Shown here piece after piece: positions 50,199 through 59,348 of a stretch of DNA of 64,000 nt. The stretch lies in assembly GCF_030269325.1 (NCBI RefSeq), contig NZ_BSTD01000005.1, positions 639,391 through 703,390 on the forward strand, given 5' to 3'. Origin of the DNA: Amycolatopsis sp. NBRC 101858. Lineage in GTDB: Bacteria; Actinomycetota; Actinomycetes; Mycobacteriales; Pseudonocardiaceae. The translations under genes were made by a program, and so were the position numbers. Each line of letters opens with the position of its first letter. Position 1 is the stretch's first letter. Below the pieces are notes generated by a model. It saw nothing but the letters and a program-made list of their open reading frames with translations. It was not told where the DNA came from and made no database searches.

Positions 50199-50762
50199 AT
50201 GAAGAACGCCGTTGTTGTCGCGGGTGTCGCCGCGGCTTTCCTCGTCGTCGCGCCCGGTGCGGCGCTCGCGAGCACCTCGCCGAGCGCGACGCCCACTTCG
50301 GGCACCACCGCCAAGCCGGCCGCGCCCAAGCTCACCGTCGCGCCGGGCCACGGGGTGCCCGGCACGGAGGTGCGGATCACCGTCGGCTGCGAGGGGGAGG
50401 CTTACGTGACCTCCAGGGCGGTCGACGCCTTCGCGGACGCCGATCCGAAGGGCTCGGTGCGGGCCTACACCGGGGTCGTGCGCGACGTCCGCGCCGGCGA
50501 GTACGTCGTCAACCTGCGTTGCCACCCCCGGGACGGCCGTCCCGACACCTTCGTCGACGTGCCGTTCGTCGTGGACCGGGTGGCCGCCAAGACGCCGGGC
50601 ACCAAGCAGGTCACCAAGGTGCCGGCGGGCGCGCCGCAGACCGGCGGCACCGACGGCCCCGTCGACGACTCCGGTACGCCGCTCGGGGCCGCGGCCGCGA
50701 TGGGCGTGCTCGCGCTCGGCGGCAGCGGTCTGGTGCTGGCCCGGCGGGCGCGGCGCCGCTGA
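50199..50762 (+). CDS. LPXTG-like surface protein, probable class F sortase substrate
   Basis: 187 residues. A signal peptide (MKNAVVVAGVAAAFLVVAPG), Ig-like extracellular region with two cysteines (near 64 and 108), and a C-terminal sorting signal: APQTG at about 145-149, hydrophobic GVLALGGSGLVL and RRARRR. This is the sortase-sorting pattern (variant of LPxTG). The class F sortase gene follows 85 bp downstream, beyond a strong hairpin. Likely covalently attached to peptidoglycan. Confidence 0.8.
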   Translation: MKNAVVVAGVAAAFLVVAPGAALASTSPSATPTSGTTAKPAAPKLTVAPGHGVPGTEVRITVGCEGEAYVTSRAVDAFADADPKGSVRAYTGVVRDVRAGEYVVNLRCHPRDGRPDTFVDVPFVVDRVAAKTPGTKQVTKVPAGAPQTGGTDGPVDDSGTPLGAAAAMGVLALGGSGLVLARRARRR

Positions 50763-50786
50763 TCTCCCGAGGGGGAGCGGGGGTAG

Positions 50787-50822
50787 CGTCTGGGCGGCCC
50801 GACCGATCGGGCCGCCCAGACG
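50787..50822. terminator. 16-bp perfect hairpin between sorted protein and sortase genes
   Basis: 50787-50802 and 50807-50822 pair perfectly over 16 bp with loop CCGA, 24 bp after the sorted-protein stop and 25 bp before the sortase start. Lacking a T-run, it may only partly terminate, giving high substrate and low enzyme levels. Confidence 0.75.
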
Positions 50823-50847
50823 TGTAAACCCGCGAGAGGGGGAGCAC

Positions 50848-51501
50848 ATGACCACGAGGATCACCAGCAGGCGGGGTTACCTGATCGCCCTGGTCGTGGC
50901 GTTGCTGGCCGCGCTGGTGGTGCTGGCGCTGACGCTCGGCGGCGGACCCGGGCCGTCGACCGCGCAGCCGCCGCCCGCGCGGCCGGTCGCGGTGGACCCG
51001 GCACCCACCGGCGGTGCGCAGGCCGCCGACGCCGTCGCCGCGCTGCCGAAGTCCGATCCGGTCTCGATCGACATCCCGAAGATCGGCGCGCACTCGTCGC
51101 TGGTCCCGCTGGGGGTCAACGCGGACAACACCATCCAGGTGCCGCCGGTGACCACGCCGCTGCAGGCGGGCTGGTACACCTACGCGCCGACGCCGGGCGA
51201 GGTCGGCCCGGCCGTCGTCCTGGGGCACGTCGACGGCAACCACCAGAAGGGCATCTTCTACCGGCTCAAGGAGCTGGCCGCCGGCGACCGCGTCTCGGTC
51301 GCGCGCGCGGACGGGACGACGGCGCTCTTCGAGGTGACGAAGGTGCACCAGGTGCCGAAGCAGGACTTCGAAAAGGAAGGCGTGTACGACGACACGGCCG
51401 GCCCCGAGCTGCGGCTGATCACCTGCGGCGGCGTCTTCGACCGGAGCGCGCACAACTACGTCGACAACATCGTGGTCTACGCCCGCCTGGTCCAGAGCTG
51501 A
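50848..51501 (+). CDS. Class F sortase
   Basis: 217 residues. One N-terminal membrane helix (YLIALVVALLAALVVLALTL, residues 11-30), a Pro-rich linker, then the sortase barrel. Catalytic residues seen: His127 in VLGHVDG, Cys193 in LRLITCGG, and a nearby Arg (FDRSAHNY). The DNIVVYA end is typical of class F. It transpeptidates surface proteins such as the neighbour. Class F functions are poorly studied. Confidence 0.93.
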   Translation: MTTRITSRRGYLIALVVALLAALVVLALTLGGGPGPSTAQPPPARPVAVDPAPTGGAQAADAVAALPKSDPVSIDIPKIGAHSSLVPLGVNADNTIQVPPVTTPLQAGWYTYAPTPGEVGPAVVLGHVDGNHQKGIFYRLKELAAGDRVSVARADGTTALFEVTKVHQVPKQDFEKEGVYDDTAGPELRLITCGGVFDRSAHNYVDNIVVYARLVQS

Positions 51502-51504
51502 TTT

Positions 51505-51581
51505 CCGGTTTTTGTCGGACCCCCCTGCTTCACTGTGCCGGCCGTCACCGAGACGGCGCCGACGAGGGGTAGGGAGCCGAC
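51505..51581 (+). repeat. Duplicated 5' leader, copy 1
   Basis: The 77-bp leader of the first VOC gene (starting CCGGTTTTTGTCGG and ending GGTAGGGAGCCGAC) is repeated with substitutions before the second VOC gene (52434-52509). Duplication therefore included the promoter and ribosome site region. Confidence 0.7.
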
Positions 51582-52373
51582 ATGCTGTTCCGGGACGAGC
51601 CGTGGCCCGAGGGGACACCCGGCTGGGTGGACTTGATGGTGCCGGACCAGGCGAAGGCGATCGCCTTCTACCGCGGCCTGCTCGGCTGGGACGTCCGGCC
51701 GGGCGGTGAAGACACCGGCTTCTACGGCATGGCGACGTTGAGGGGTCGTCCGGTCGCCGGGATCGGCCAGGCTCCACCAGGGCAGGAGCCGCCCGCGGTG
51801 TGGACGACCTACCTGTCCGTGTCCGATGTGGACAAAACGGTGGCGGCGATCGGCGAGGCGGGCGGTCAGGTCGTCGTGCCGGTGACGACCGTGCCGGGGC
51901 AGGGCCGGATGGCGATCGCGGTCGACCCGGGCGGTGCGGCTTTCGGGCTCTGGGAGCCCGGTGGCCACCAGGGCACGCAGGTCATGGCGGGGCCGGGCGC
52001 GCTGGCCTGGAACGAGTGCGTGAGCCCGGACTACCCGGTGGCCGAAGCGTTCTACGAGCGGGTGTTCGGCTACGGCTTCGAAGACGAGACCAGCGGCGAC
52101 TTGACGTACAAAGCGCTGCTGGCGAGCGGGCGGCCGGTCGGGGGGATCGGCGCGTTGCCCGCGGGGACGCCGTCGAGCTGGCGGGTGTACTTCTGGGTGG
52201 CTGACGCCGACGCGAGCGCGGCCCGGGCGGCCGAGCTCGGCGGCCGGATCCTGGGTGAGCCGTACGAGTCGCCGGAGGGCAGGTACGTGCTGCTCGCCGA
52301 CGACCAGGGCGCTCCGTTCTTCGTCATCGCGCCGACCGCGCAGTCCGGCAAGCCGCGCGGCTGGGACGACTGA
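51582..52373 (+). CDS. VOC (glyoxalase-like) family protein, copy 1
   Basis: 263 residues: two VOC modules (about 10-120 and 135-250) each with babbb pattern. WVDLMVPDQAKAIAFYRGLLGWDV opens module 1 and AWNECVSPDYPVAEAFYERVFGYGF module 2. Such proteins bind metal and catalyse varied reactions or bind drugs, for example antibiotic resistance. It is a tandem duplicate of the next gene. Ribosome site GGTAGGGAG precedes. Substrate unknown. Confidence 0.88.
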   Translation: MLFRDEPWPEGTPGWVDLMVPDQAKAIAFYRGLLGWDVRPGGEDTGFYGMATLRGRPVAGIGQAPPGQEPPAVWTTYLSVSDVDKTVAAIGEAGGQVVVPVTTVPGQGRMAIAVDPGGAAFGLWEPGGHQGTQVMAGPGALAWNECVSPDYPVAEAFYERVFGYGFEDETSGDLTYKALLASGRPVGGIGALPAGTPSSWRVYFWVADADASAARAAELGGRILGEPYESPEGRYVLLADDQGAPFFVIAPTAQSGKPRGWDD

Positions 52374-52433
52374 GGGGCCGCGCTCACCGACCGTCCCCGA
52401 TCGGGCCGGTTCCGTGGTGGGGGTCGTTCGGCA

Positions 52434-52509
52434 CCGGTTTTGTCGGTGCCCGGTGCAAGACTGTGTCGGCCGTCACCCAAGGCGGCGCCGACGAGGGTAG
52501 GGAGCCGAA
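52434..52509 (+). repeat. Duplicated 5' leader, copy 2
   Basis: Partner of the 51505-51581 leader: CCGGTTTTGTCGG near the start and GAGGGTAGGGAGCCGAA at the end, before the second VOC gene. The conserved end is the ribosome-binding region. Confidence 0.7.
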
Positions 52510-53313
52510 ATGTTGTTCCGCGACGAACCATGGCCCGAGGGGACACCCAGCTGGGTGGACCTGATGGTGCCCGACCAGGCGAAGGCGGTGGCCTTCTACA
52601 GCGGCCTGTTCGGCTGGGACGTGCAGACGGGCGGCGAGGAGACCGGTTTCTACGGCATGGCCTTGGTGGCCGGCCGTCCGGTCGCCGGGATCGGCCAGAC
52701 GCCGCCCGGCCAGGAGATGCCCGCGGTGTGGACGACCTACCTCTCGGTGTCCGATGTGGACAAGACGGCGACGGCGATCACCGAGGCCGGCGGCCAGATC
52801 GTCGTGCCGGTGATGGACGTGATGCAGGAAGGCCGGATGGCCGTCGCGGTCGACGCCGGCGGCGCGGCCTTCGGCCTGTGGGAGCCGGGCAACCACACGG
52901 GCACGCAGGTGACGGCGGCGCCGGGCACGATGGCCTGGAACGAGTGCATGAGCCGGGACTACCCGGCGGCGAAGGCGTTCTACGAGCAGGTCTTCGGCTA
53001 CGGCTTCCAGGACCTGTCGAACGACGACTTCACGTACGCGGTGCTGCTGCTCGACGGCCGCCCGGTCGGCGGCGTCGGCGCGCTGCCGGACTCCGTGCCG
53101 GCGGACGTGCCGTCGCACTGGTCCGCGTACTTCTCGGTGGCGGACGCCGACGCGAGCGCGGCCAAGGCGGTCGAGCTGGGTGGTCAGGCGCTGGGCAAGC
53201 CGTTCGACTCGCCGTACGGCAGGCAGGTGCGGATCGCGGACGACCAGGGGGTGACGTTCCTGGTCGTGGCACCCAACGAGCAGTCCGGCAAGCCGGAGGG
53301 CTGGGAAGACTGA
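52510..53313 (+). CDS. VOC (glyoxalase-like) family protein, copy 2
   Basis: 267 residues, same two-module layout as the copy before it (WVDLMVPDQAKAVAFYSGL; AWNECMSRDYPAAKAFYEQVF), clearly more similar to it than random family members. The linker between modules and the PDSVPADVPSHW insert differ. Tandem duplication with separate promoters suggests increased dose or altered specificity. Function unknown. Confidence 0.88.
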   Translation: MLFRDEPWPEGTPSWVDLMVPDQAKAVAFYSGLFGWDVQTGGEETGFYGMALVAGRPVAGIGQTPPGQEMPAVWTTYLSVSDVDKTATAITEAGGQIVVPVMDVMQEGRMAVAVDAGGAAFGLWEPGNHTGTQVTAAPGTMAWNECMSRDYPAAKAFYEQVFGYGFQDLSNDDFTYAVLLLDGRPVGGVGALPDSVPADVPSHWSAYFSVADADASAAKAVELGGQALGKPFDSPYGRQVRIADDQGVTFLVVAPNEQSGKPEGWED

Positions 53314-53319
53314 CGGTGC

Positions 53320-53349
53320 GGGCCGAGGGCACCGGAGTGCCCCCGGCCC
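53320..53349. terminator. Hairpin between VOC and glpK genes
   Basis: 53320-53332 pairs with 53337-53349 in 12 of 13 positions around loop CGGA. It is between convergent genes, suited to terminating both. No T-run. Confidence 0.6.
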
Positions 53350-53356
53350 TGACCGG

Positions 53357-54871
53357 TCAGTCCTCGTCGTCGACCCAGTCGAAGGTCTTCGTCACGGCCT
53401 TCTTCCAGTTGCGGAACTCGCGGTCGCGGCGGGCGTCGTCCATCGCCGGGTCCCACTGCTTGTCCTGGGCCCAGTTCGTGCGGATGTCGTCTTCGGACTT
53501 CCAGAACCCGACCGCCAGGCCGGCGGCGTACGCGGCACCCAGCGCGGTGGTCTCGTTGACCACCGGGCGGATCACCGGCACGCCGAGGATGTCGGCCTGG
53601 AACTGCATCAGCAGCTCGTTGACGACCATGCCGCCGTCCACCTTGAGCGCCTTCAACGGGACTCCGGAGTCGGCGTTCATCGCTTCGAGTACCTCGCGGG
53701 TCTGGAAGGCGGTCGCCTCCAGCACCGCGCGAGCCAGGTGACCCTTGTTGACGAACCGGGTGAGCCCGACGATCGCGCCGCGGGCGTCGGATCGCCAGTA
53801 AGGAGCGAACAGACCCGAGAACGCCGGGACGAAGTACGCGCCGCCGTTGTCCTCGACGCTGCGCGCGTGCTCCTCGATCTCGGCCGCGGTCGCGATCATG
53901 CCGAGGTTGTCGCGCAGCCACTGCACCAGCGAACCGGTCACCGCGATGGAGCCTTCCAGCGCATAGACCGTGTCGTTCGAGCCGATCTTGTAGCAGACCG
54001 TGGTGAGCAGCCCGTTCTGCGACATCACCTTTTCGGTACCGGTGTTGAGCAGCATGAAGTTGCCGGTGCCGTAGGTGTTCTTGGCCTCGCCGGGCGAAAG
54101 GCAGGCCTGGCCGAACGTCGCGGCCTGCTGGTCGCCCAGGATGCCCGCGATCGGCACGCCGGCCAGCGCGCCCTTCTCGCGGACCTTGCCGTACTCCTCG
54201 GACGAGGAGCGGATCTCCGGCAGCATCGAAAGGGGGATGCCCATCTCGCCGGCGATCTCGGCGTCCCACTGCAGGGTGTCGAGGTCCATCAGCATGGTGC
54301 GCGAGGCGTTGGTCGGGTCGGTGACGTGCACGCCGCCGTCGGCCCCGCCGGTCATGTTCCACAGCACCCAGGTGTCCATGTTGCCGAAGATCAGGTCACC
54401 GGCTTCGGCCTTCTCGCGCGCGCCTTCGACGTTGTCGAGGATCCACTTGATCTTCGGCCCCGAGAAGTACGTCGCGAGCGGGAGGCCGACCTTGTCGCGG
54501 TAGCGCTCCTGGCCGCCGCCGAGGTTGCCGAGCTCGGTGACGATCCGGTCGGTGCGGGTGTCCTGCCAGACGATCGCGTTGTACACCGGCTTGCCGGTCT
54601 TCTTGTCCCAGACGAGCGCGGTTTCGCGCTGGTTGGTGATGCCGACGGCGGCGATGTCGGCCGCGGTCAGGTCGGCCTTGGCCAGTGCGCCCGCGGCGAC
54701 CCGGCGCGTGTTCTCCCAGATCTCCTCGGCGTTGTGCTCGACCCAGCCGGCCTTCGGGAAGATCTGCTCGTGCTCGCGCTGGTCGACCGAGACGACGCGG
54801 CCTTCGTGGTTGAAGATCATGCACCGGGTCGACGTGGTGCCCTGGTCGATCGCGGCTACGTACGAAGTCAT
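53357..54871 (-). CDS. glpK: Glycerol kinase
   Basis: 504 residues, FGGY kinase family. DQGTTSTRCMIFNHEG is the N-terminal phosphate loop; GILGDQQAATFGQ and NTYGTGNFMLLNTG are typical of GlpK. It phosphorylates glycerol to glycerol-3-phosphate. It follows glpF with a 31-bp gap, leftward, and feeds GlpD, divergently encoded. Cytoplasmic, often membrane associated via GlpF. Confidence 0.97.
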   Translation of the reverse strand: MTSYVAAIDQGTTSTRCMIFNHEGRVVSVDQREHEQIFPKAGWVEHNAEEIWENTRRVAAGALAKADLTAADIAAVGITNQRETALVWDKKTGKPVYNAIVWQDTRTDRIVTELGNLGGGQERYRDKVGLPLATYFSGPKIKWILDNVEGAREKAEAGDLIFGNMDTWVLWNMTGGADGGVHVTDPTNASRTMLMDLDTLQWDAEIAGEMGIPLSMLPEIRSSSEEYGKVREKGALAGVPIAGILGDQQAATFGQACLSPGEAKNTYGTGNFMLLNTGTEKVMSQNGLLTTVCYKIGSNDTVYALEGSIAVTGSLVQWLRDNLGMIATAAEIEEHARSVEDNGGAYFVPAFSGLFAPYWRSDARGAIVGLTRFVNKGHLARAVLEATAFQTREVLEAMNADSGVPLKALKVDGGMVVNELLMQFQADILGVPVIRPVVNETTALGAAYAAGLAVGFWKSEDDIRTNWAQDKQWDPAMDDARRDREFRNWKKAVTKTFDWVDDED

Positions 54872-54902
54872 GTGTGCTCCAGGAATTCGGAAGGTTCGGC
54901 GA

Positions 54903-55652
54903 TCAGGTCAGGTTGTGCACGACGAGGTACAGGAGCGCGGCGATCGCGCCACCGACCAGCGGGCCGACGACCGGGATCCACGAGTAGCCCCAGTTGGCGT
55001 TCGCCTTGTTGCGGATCGGCATCAGGAACGCGTACGCGATCCGGGGGCCGAGGTCACGTGCCGGGTTGATGGCGTACCCCGTCGGGCCACCGAGAGAAGT
55101 ACCGATCACGAGGACGACGAACGAGACGCCCGCGTAGCCGAGTGCGGAGTTGCCGAAGTTCGGCGTGCCACCGTCGCCGACGGTGACCACCGGGCTGAGC
55201 AGGATCCACGCCACCAGGACGAAGGTGCCGATGACCTCGGTGACGAGGTTCCAGGCGGTGTTCGGGATCTGCGGCGCGGTGGAGAAGATGCCGAGGGTGT
55301 TCTCGGGCTCGGGGTGGTCGTCGAACTGGAGCTTGTAGGTCGCCCAGCACAGCATCGCGCCGATGATGGCGCCGGCCATCTGCCCGATGAAGTAGAACGG
55401 GACGTCGGCCCAGGGGGTCTTGTCGGCGATGGCGAGCCCGAGGGTCACCGCCGGGTTGAGGTGCGCGCCGCTGGGTGCGGCGATGCTGGCACCGGTGAAC
55501 ACGGCGAACGCCCACCCGAAGTTGATGAAGAGGATTCCGCCGTTGTTGCCGTTGGTTTTGCGGAGCACGTGGTTCGCGACCACACCGTTGCCGAGCAGGA
55601 TCAGCGCGGCCGTTCCCAGTAGTTCCCAGACGATTATTGCCCCAGCACTCAC
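54903..55652 (-). CDS. glpF: Glycerol uptake facilitator (aquaglyceroporin)
   Basis: 249 residues from GTG 55652 (GGAGGTGCAGCG ribosome site). The two NPA boxes HLNPAVTLG and GYAINPARDLGPR, plus six membrane helices, identify the MIP family. The DLGPR after the second NPA is typical of glycerol facilitators. First gene of the glpF-glpK operon, divergent by 235 bp from glpD. Confidence 0.95.
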   Translation of the reverse strand: MSAGAIIVWELLGTAALILLGNGVVANHVLRKTNGNNGGILFINFGWAFAVFTGASIAAPSGAHLNPAVTLGLAIADKTPWADVPFYFIGQMAGAIIGAMLCWATYKLQFDDHPEPENTLGIFSTAPQIPNTAWNLVTEVIGTFVLVAWILLSPVVTVGDGGTPNFGNSALGYAGVSFVVLVIGTSLGGPTGYAINPARDLGPRIAYAFLMPIRNKANANWGYSWIPVVGPLVGGAIAALLYLVVHNLT

Positions 55653-55887
55653 CGCTGCACCTCCACACTGGACACTCTGCGCAGGGTCGATCACGGCGTG
55701 CCACGGCACCGTTGCCGACCCACGTTCGCGCGACGTTACCGGGGCGTAGAAGCGGATTCCAAGCACCGGGTAGCGGAATCTTTTCAAGATCGCGGAGGGT
55801 TACGCCACACGTGTCATCCGTGGACGGGCGGAGGATCACCAGGTCGTGCGATGCTGGAACCCTCGCCGGCACGAGGAGGAATGTCAC

Positions 55888-57621
55888 GTGGCGCAGCACG
55901 CAGCGGAGACCAACCCGGCTCGACTGGGCCCGGCCAAGCGGGAAGAGACCTGGCAGCGGCTCGGCAACGAGACCTTCGACGTCGTCGTCATCGGCGGCGG
56001 CGTGGTGGGCGCGGGCACGGCACTGGACGCCGCGACGCGCGGGCTGCGGGTCGCCCTCGTCGAAGCCCGCGACCTCGCTTCGGGGACGTCGAGCCGGTCG
56101 AGCAAGCTTTTTCACGGCGGCCTGCGCTACCTGGAACAGCTCGAATTCGGCCTGGTCCGGGAGGCGCTGCGCGAACGTGAGCTGATGCTGACGACCATCG
56201 CGCCGCACCTGGTCAAGCCGGTCAGCTTCCTCTACCCGCTGACGCGCCGCGTGTGGGAACGGCCCTACACCGCCGCCGGCCTGCTGATGTACGACACGAT
56301 GGGCGGCGCCCGCAGCGTCCCGGGCCAGAAGCACCTCACCCGCGCGGGTGCGCTGCGGATGGTGCCGGCGCTCAAGCGGTCCGCGCTGATCGGGGGGATC
56401 CGCTATTACGACGCGCAGTCCGACGACGCCCGCCACACGATGACGGTGGCGCGGACGGCAGCGCACTACGGCGCGGTCGTGCGGACGTCCACCCAGGTCG
56501 TCGGGTTCCTGCGCGAGGCCGACCGGGTGTCCGGCGTGCGCGTGCGCGACGTCGAGGATGGGCGCGAGACGGAGATTTCGGCGGCCGCGGTGATCAACTG
56601 CACCGGCGTGTGGACCGACGAGCTGCAACGGCTTTCCGGTGGTCGCGGGCGGTTTCGGGTGCGCGCCAGCAAGGGCGTGCACATCGTCGTGCCGCGCGAC
56701 CGGATCGTCTCGGAGTCGGGGATGATCCTGCGCACCGAGAAGTCGGTGCTGTTCGTGATCCCGTGGCGGAATCACTGGATCGTGGGGACGACGGACACCG
56801 ACTGGAACCTCGACCTGGCGCACCCGGCGGCGACGAAGCACGACATCGACTACCTCCTCGAGCACGTCAACAGCGTCCTGGCGACGCCGCTGACGCACGA
56901 CGACATCGAAGGCGTGTACGCGGGCCTTCGCCCGTTGCTGGCGGGGGAGAGCGAAGAGACTTCGAAGCTTTCGCGCGAGCACGCGGTGGCGCGGGTGGCC
57001 CCGGGCCTGGTCGCGATCGCGGGCGGCAAGTACACGACGTACCGGGTGATGGCGGCGGACGCGGTCGACGCGGCGGCGGTGGACCTGCCGGGCCGTTCGC
57101 AGCCGTCGATCACGGACAAGGTCCCGCTGATCGGCGCGGACGGCTACCACGCGCTGGTCAACCAGGCCGACCACCTGGCCGCCGAGCACGGCTTGCACCC
57201 CTATCGGGTGAGGCACCTGCTCGACCGCTACGGCTCGCTGGTCCACGAGGTCCTGGCGGCGGCGAGCGGCCGCCAGGAGCTGCTGAAGCCGATCGAGCAC
57301 GCACCGGACTACCTGGGAGTCGAGGTGGTGTACGCGGCTTCGCACGAGGGGGCGCTGCACCTGGAGGACATCCTGGCCCGCCGCACGCGCATTTCGATCG
57401 AGTACGCCCACCGCGGCGTCGACTGCGCGGAGCAGGTGGCGACCCTGGTCGGCGAGGTCCTCGGCTGGTCACCCGAAACGGTGAAGCGGGAGATCGAGGT
57501 CTACAACGCCCGCGTGGAGGCGGAGAGGGAGTCCCAATCCCAGCCGAGCGACGAGGCGGCGGACGCGCTGAGGTCGGCGGCCCCGGAAGCCCGGGCGGGC
57601 ATCGTGGAGCCCGTCAGCTGA
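55888..57621 (+). CDS. glpD: Glycerol-3-phosphate dehydrogenase, aerobic
   Basis: 577 residues, FAD enzyme. DVVVIGGGVVGAGTALDAATR is the FAD motif (written in part), RSSKLFHGGLRYLEQ the substrate region, IPWRNHWIVGTTDTDW a family signature. It oxidises glycerol-3-phosphate to DHAP and reduces quinone at the membrane. GTG 55888 after GAGGAGGA; ATG 55846 upstream is less likely. Its regulator (a GlpR/GylR type) is not in the window. Confidence 0.96.
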   Translation: MAQHAAETNPARLGPAKREETWQRLGNETFDVVVIGGGVVGAGTALDAATRGLRVALVEARDLASGTSSRSSKLFHGGLRYLEQLEFGLVREALRERELMLTTIAPHLVKPVSFLYPLTRRVWERPYTAAGLLMYDTMGGARSVPGQKHLTRAGALRMVPALKRSALIGGIRYYDAQSDDARHTMTVARTAAHYGAVVRTSTQVVGFLREADRVSGVRVRDVEDGRETEISAAAVINCTGVWTDELQRLSGGRGRFRVRASKGVHIVVPRDRIVSESGMILRTEKSVLFVIPWRNHWIVGTTDTDWNLDLAHPAATKHDIDYLLEHVNSVLATPLTHDDIEGVYAGLRPLLAGESEETSKLSREHAVARVAPGLVAIAGGKYTTYRVMAADAVDAAAVDLPGRSQPSITDKVPLIGADGYHALVNQADHLAAEHGLHPYRVRHLLDRYGSLVHEVLAAASGRQELLKPIEHAPDYLGVEVVYAASHEGALHLEDILARRTRISIEYAHRGVDCAEQVATLVGEVLGWSPETVKREIEVYNARVEAERESQSQPSDEAADALRSAAPEARAGIVEPVS

Positions 57622-57627
57622 GAGGCG

Positions 57628-58158
57628 TCAGGAGGTCCGGTGCCAGCGGATCAGGCGCTCACCCGTGGGCGCCCGCTCCGCTTCCGGGCCGACCAGCGTG
57701 AACCCGCAGCGCTCCGCCACGATCGCCGAGGCCGTGTTGCTCTCCTCGTAGCGGTAACTCACCTCGGCCAGCTCCAGGCCGCCGAAACCGAAGCGGAGGG
57801 CCGCGCTCAACGCCGTTGTCGCGATGCCCTTGCCTCGCTCGGTCGGGTGGACCCAGATCGTCGCCTCCGCGTACGCCAGGTCCAGGTCCAGCTCGCGCAG
57901 GCCCACCTCGCCCAGCAACCGGCCCGACGTCGGCTCCGCTATCGCCCATGAGCAGCGCTCGTCGCCCGCCCACTGGGCTGCCCGGAGTGCCACGTACTCC
58001 GTTGCCTCGTCGAGGGTGCGCAGGCGGTAGTTCAGCACGTACTTGCGGTGCGTCGGGTCGGCGAACGCCTCCATGAGCAGCGGCCGGTCGTCGATGTGCC
58101 GGTCGGCGCGCAGCTGGCGCAGGTAGTACGTGCCCGCGTTGATCTCCACCGGTTCCAC
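57628..58158 (-). CDS. GNAT acetyltransferase (RimJ/RimL-like)
   Basis: 176 residues. Acetyl-CoA binding motif WVHPTERGKGIATTAL and the following YRYEESNTASAIVAERCGF are typical of GNATs that modify protein N-termini, antibiotics or small amines. The gene stops 6 bp from the convergent glpD end. Substrate unknown. Confidence 0.9.
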   Translation of the reverse strand: MEPVEINAGTYYLRQLRADRHIDDRPLLMEAFADPTHRKYVLNYRLRTLDEATEYVALRAAQWAGDERCSWAIAEPTSGRLLGEVGLRELDLDLAYAEATIWVHPTERGKGIATTALSAALRFGFGGLELAEVSYRYEESNTASAIVAERCGFTLVGPEAERAPTGERLIRWHRTS

Positions 58159-58175
58159 TCCGCCCAGCCTAGCCA

Positions 58176-58200
58176 GGCCGGGAGCACGCCGCCCCCGGCC
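58176..58200 (-). terminator. Hairpin after the first duplicated secreted protein gene
   Basis: GGCCGGG (58176-58182) and CCCGGCC (58194-58200), 7-bp stem, downstream of the leftward gene at 58226. A similar hairpin follows the paralogue (59304-59332). Confidence 0.5.
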
Positions 58201-58225
58201 CGGCGATCAAGGCCGGATCACGGCG

Positions 58226-59248
58226 TCAGCGCAGCGAGTAGCGCCACACGACCGGGCGGCCGCCGTAGCCGCTCGGGTTGAAGCCGGCCACCTGACCGGC
58301 GATCGTGCCGTCGTCGCCCACCGTCTCCGCGTAGCCGTCGGCATAGCCGGCGAGCGGAAGCGGGCCCATCGCCCGGCCGGCGAGCCAGGCCGACAGGGGC
58401 GGCGGCGGGCCGAACGGGTCGGGCATCGGGCCGGTACCGACGACCAGGCCGTACCGGTTGATCCCGAACGCCGTGTGGGACGCCGGCAGCACCTCAGGCC
58501 GGTCGGCGGAGCGCCACACCACGGCCTGGCCGTGGAGCTGGTCGGACTCGCCGTACTGGCCGGCCACCTGCCCGTTCCGGATGGCCTGGACGTAGAGGTA
58601 CGCGGCCTCCGGCGGCGCGGTGAGCTGCCGGAACTCGCCGTCACGCCAGAGGAACGCGTTGGGGAACGAGTTCGCCAGGATGGTGCCGTCGTCGTCGATG
58701 TCCGCGGGGTCCAGGTACGGCTGCCCGGTGATCACCACCGGGTGCTCCCGGTCGGCGGCGCGCCAGAGCAGCACCGCCGGGTCGCTGCCGTCCCACGCCG
58801 ACGCCTTCGCGATGACGTCCCCGCGCTCGTTCAGCGCCACCGAGGTCACGAACGGTCGGTCCACCGGCCGCGGCAGCAGCCGGAACGCACCGTGCTCGAA
58901 CACCGCCACCTGGCGCTGGGCACCGGCGTCGGTCGTGTCCCCGAGCACCGTCCCGGCGGAGTTCTCGTCGGTGACCGCGAACCGCGACCAGCCCTCCGGT
59001 ACCGGGTGTACCGCTGGCCGGCCCGCCGACCACGTGACGAACGCGGACTCCTCGCCCAGTACGAGGTTCCCGGCGTACCCGCCGTGGCTGTCGGTTCCCC
59101 GGACCCAGCCGGTCGCGTCCGGGTACCCCTCGGGCGTGGCCAGGAACCCGGCTTCCCAGTGGCCGAGGGCGGCCTGCGCGGGCTGCGCGAGCGTGGTCGT
59201 GAGCAGTGCCGCCGCGGCGACGGCGAGTGCCTTGGTGCTGAATGTCAT
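58226..59248 (-). CDS. Secreted repeat protein, copy 1
   Basis: 340 residues with a signal peptide (STKALAVAAAALLTTTLAQPAQA). The mature region has repeated motifs of WR-DG or W(R)AG followed by a short beta pattern, e.g. VLLWRAADREHPVV, FLWRDGEFRQL, VVWRSADRPEVLP, similar to HAF-like beta-propeller repeats. Related to the following gene (59349-60362), so tandem duplication. Function unknown; extracellular or surface. Confidence 0.8.
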   Translation of the reverse strand: MTFSTKALAVAAAALLTTTLAQPAQAALGHWEAGFLATPEGYPDATGWVRGTDSHGGYAGNLVLGEESAFVTWSAGRPAVHPVPEGWSRFAVTDENSAGTVLGDTTDAGAQRQVAVFEHGAFRLLPRPVDRPFVTSVALNERGDVIAKASAWDGSDPAVLLWRAADREHPVVITGQPYLDPADIDDDGTILANSFPNAFLWRDGEFRQLTAPPEAAYLYVQAIRNGQVAGQYGESDQLHGQAVVWRSADRPEVLPASHTAFGINRYGLVVGTGPMPDPFGPPPPLSAWLAGRAMGPLPLAGYADGYAETVGDDGTIAGQVAGFNPSGYGGRPVVWRYSLR

Positions 59249-59303
59249 CCGTTCCTCCCCTGTTCGCCGCCAGCACGCGCGAACCCCGGGAACGGTTTAG
59301 GAA

Positions 59304-59332
59304 CGGGCCGGGAGCACCTCGCCCCCGGCCCG
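59304..59332 (-). terminator. Hairpin after the second duplicated secreted protein gene
   Basis: CGGGCCGGG (59304-59312) and CCCGGCCCG (59324-59332), 9-bp stem. It resembles the hairpin at 58176-58200; the shared flank GGGAGCACC/GGGAGCACG suggests that the duplication included the terminator. Confidence 0.55.
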
Positions 59333-59348
59333 CTCGGTCAAAGCCGCA

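Noticed and set aside
55653..55887. GlpR/GylR operator between glpF and glpD
   Set aside because: TCGCGCGA and partial dyads occur but nothing clearly symmetrical or matching known sites.
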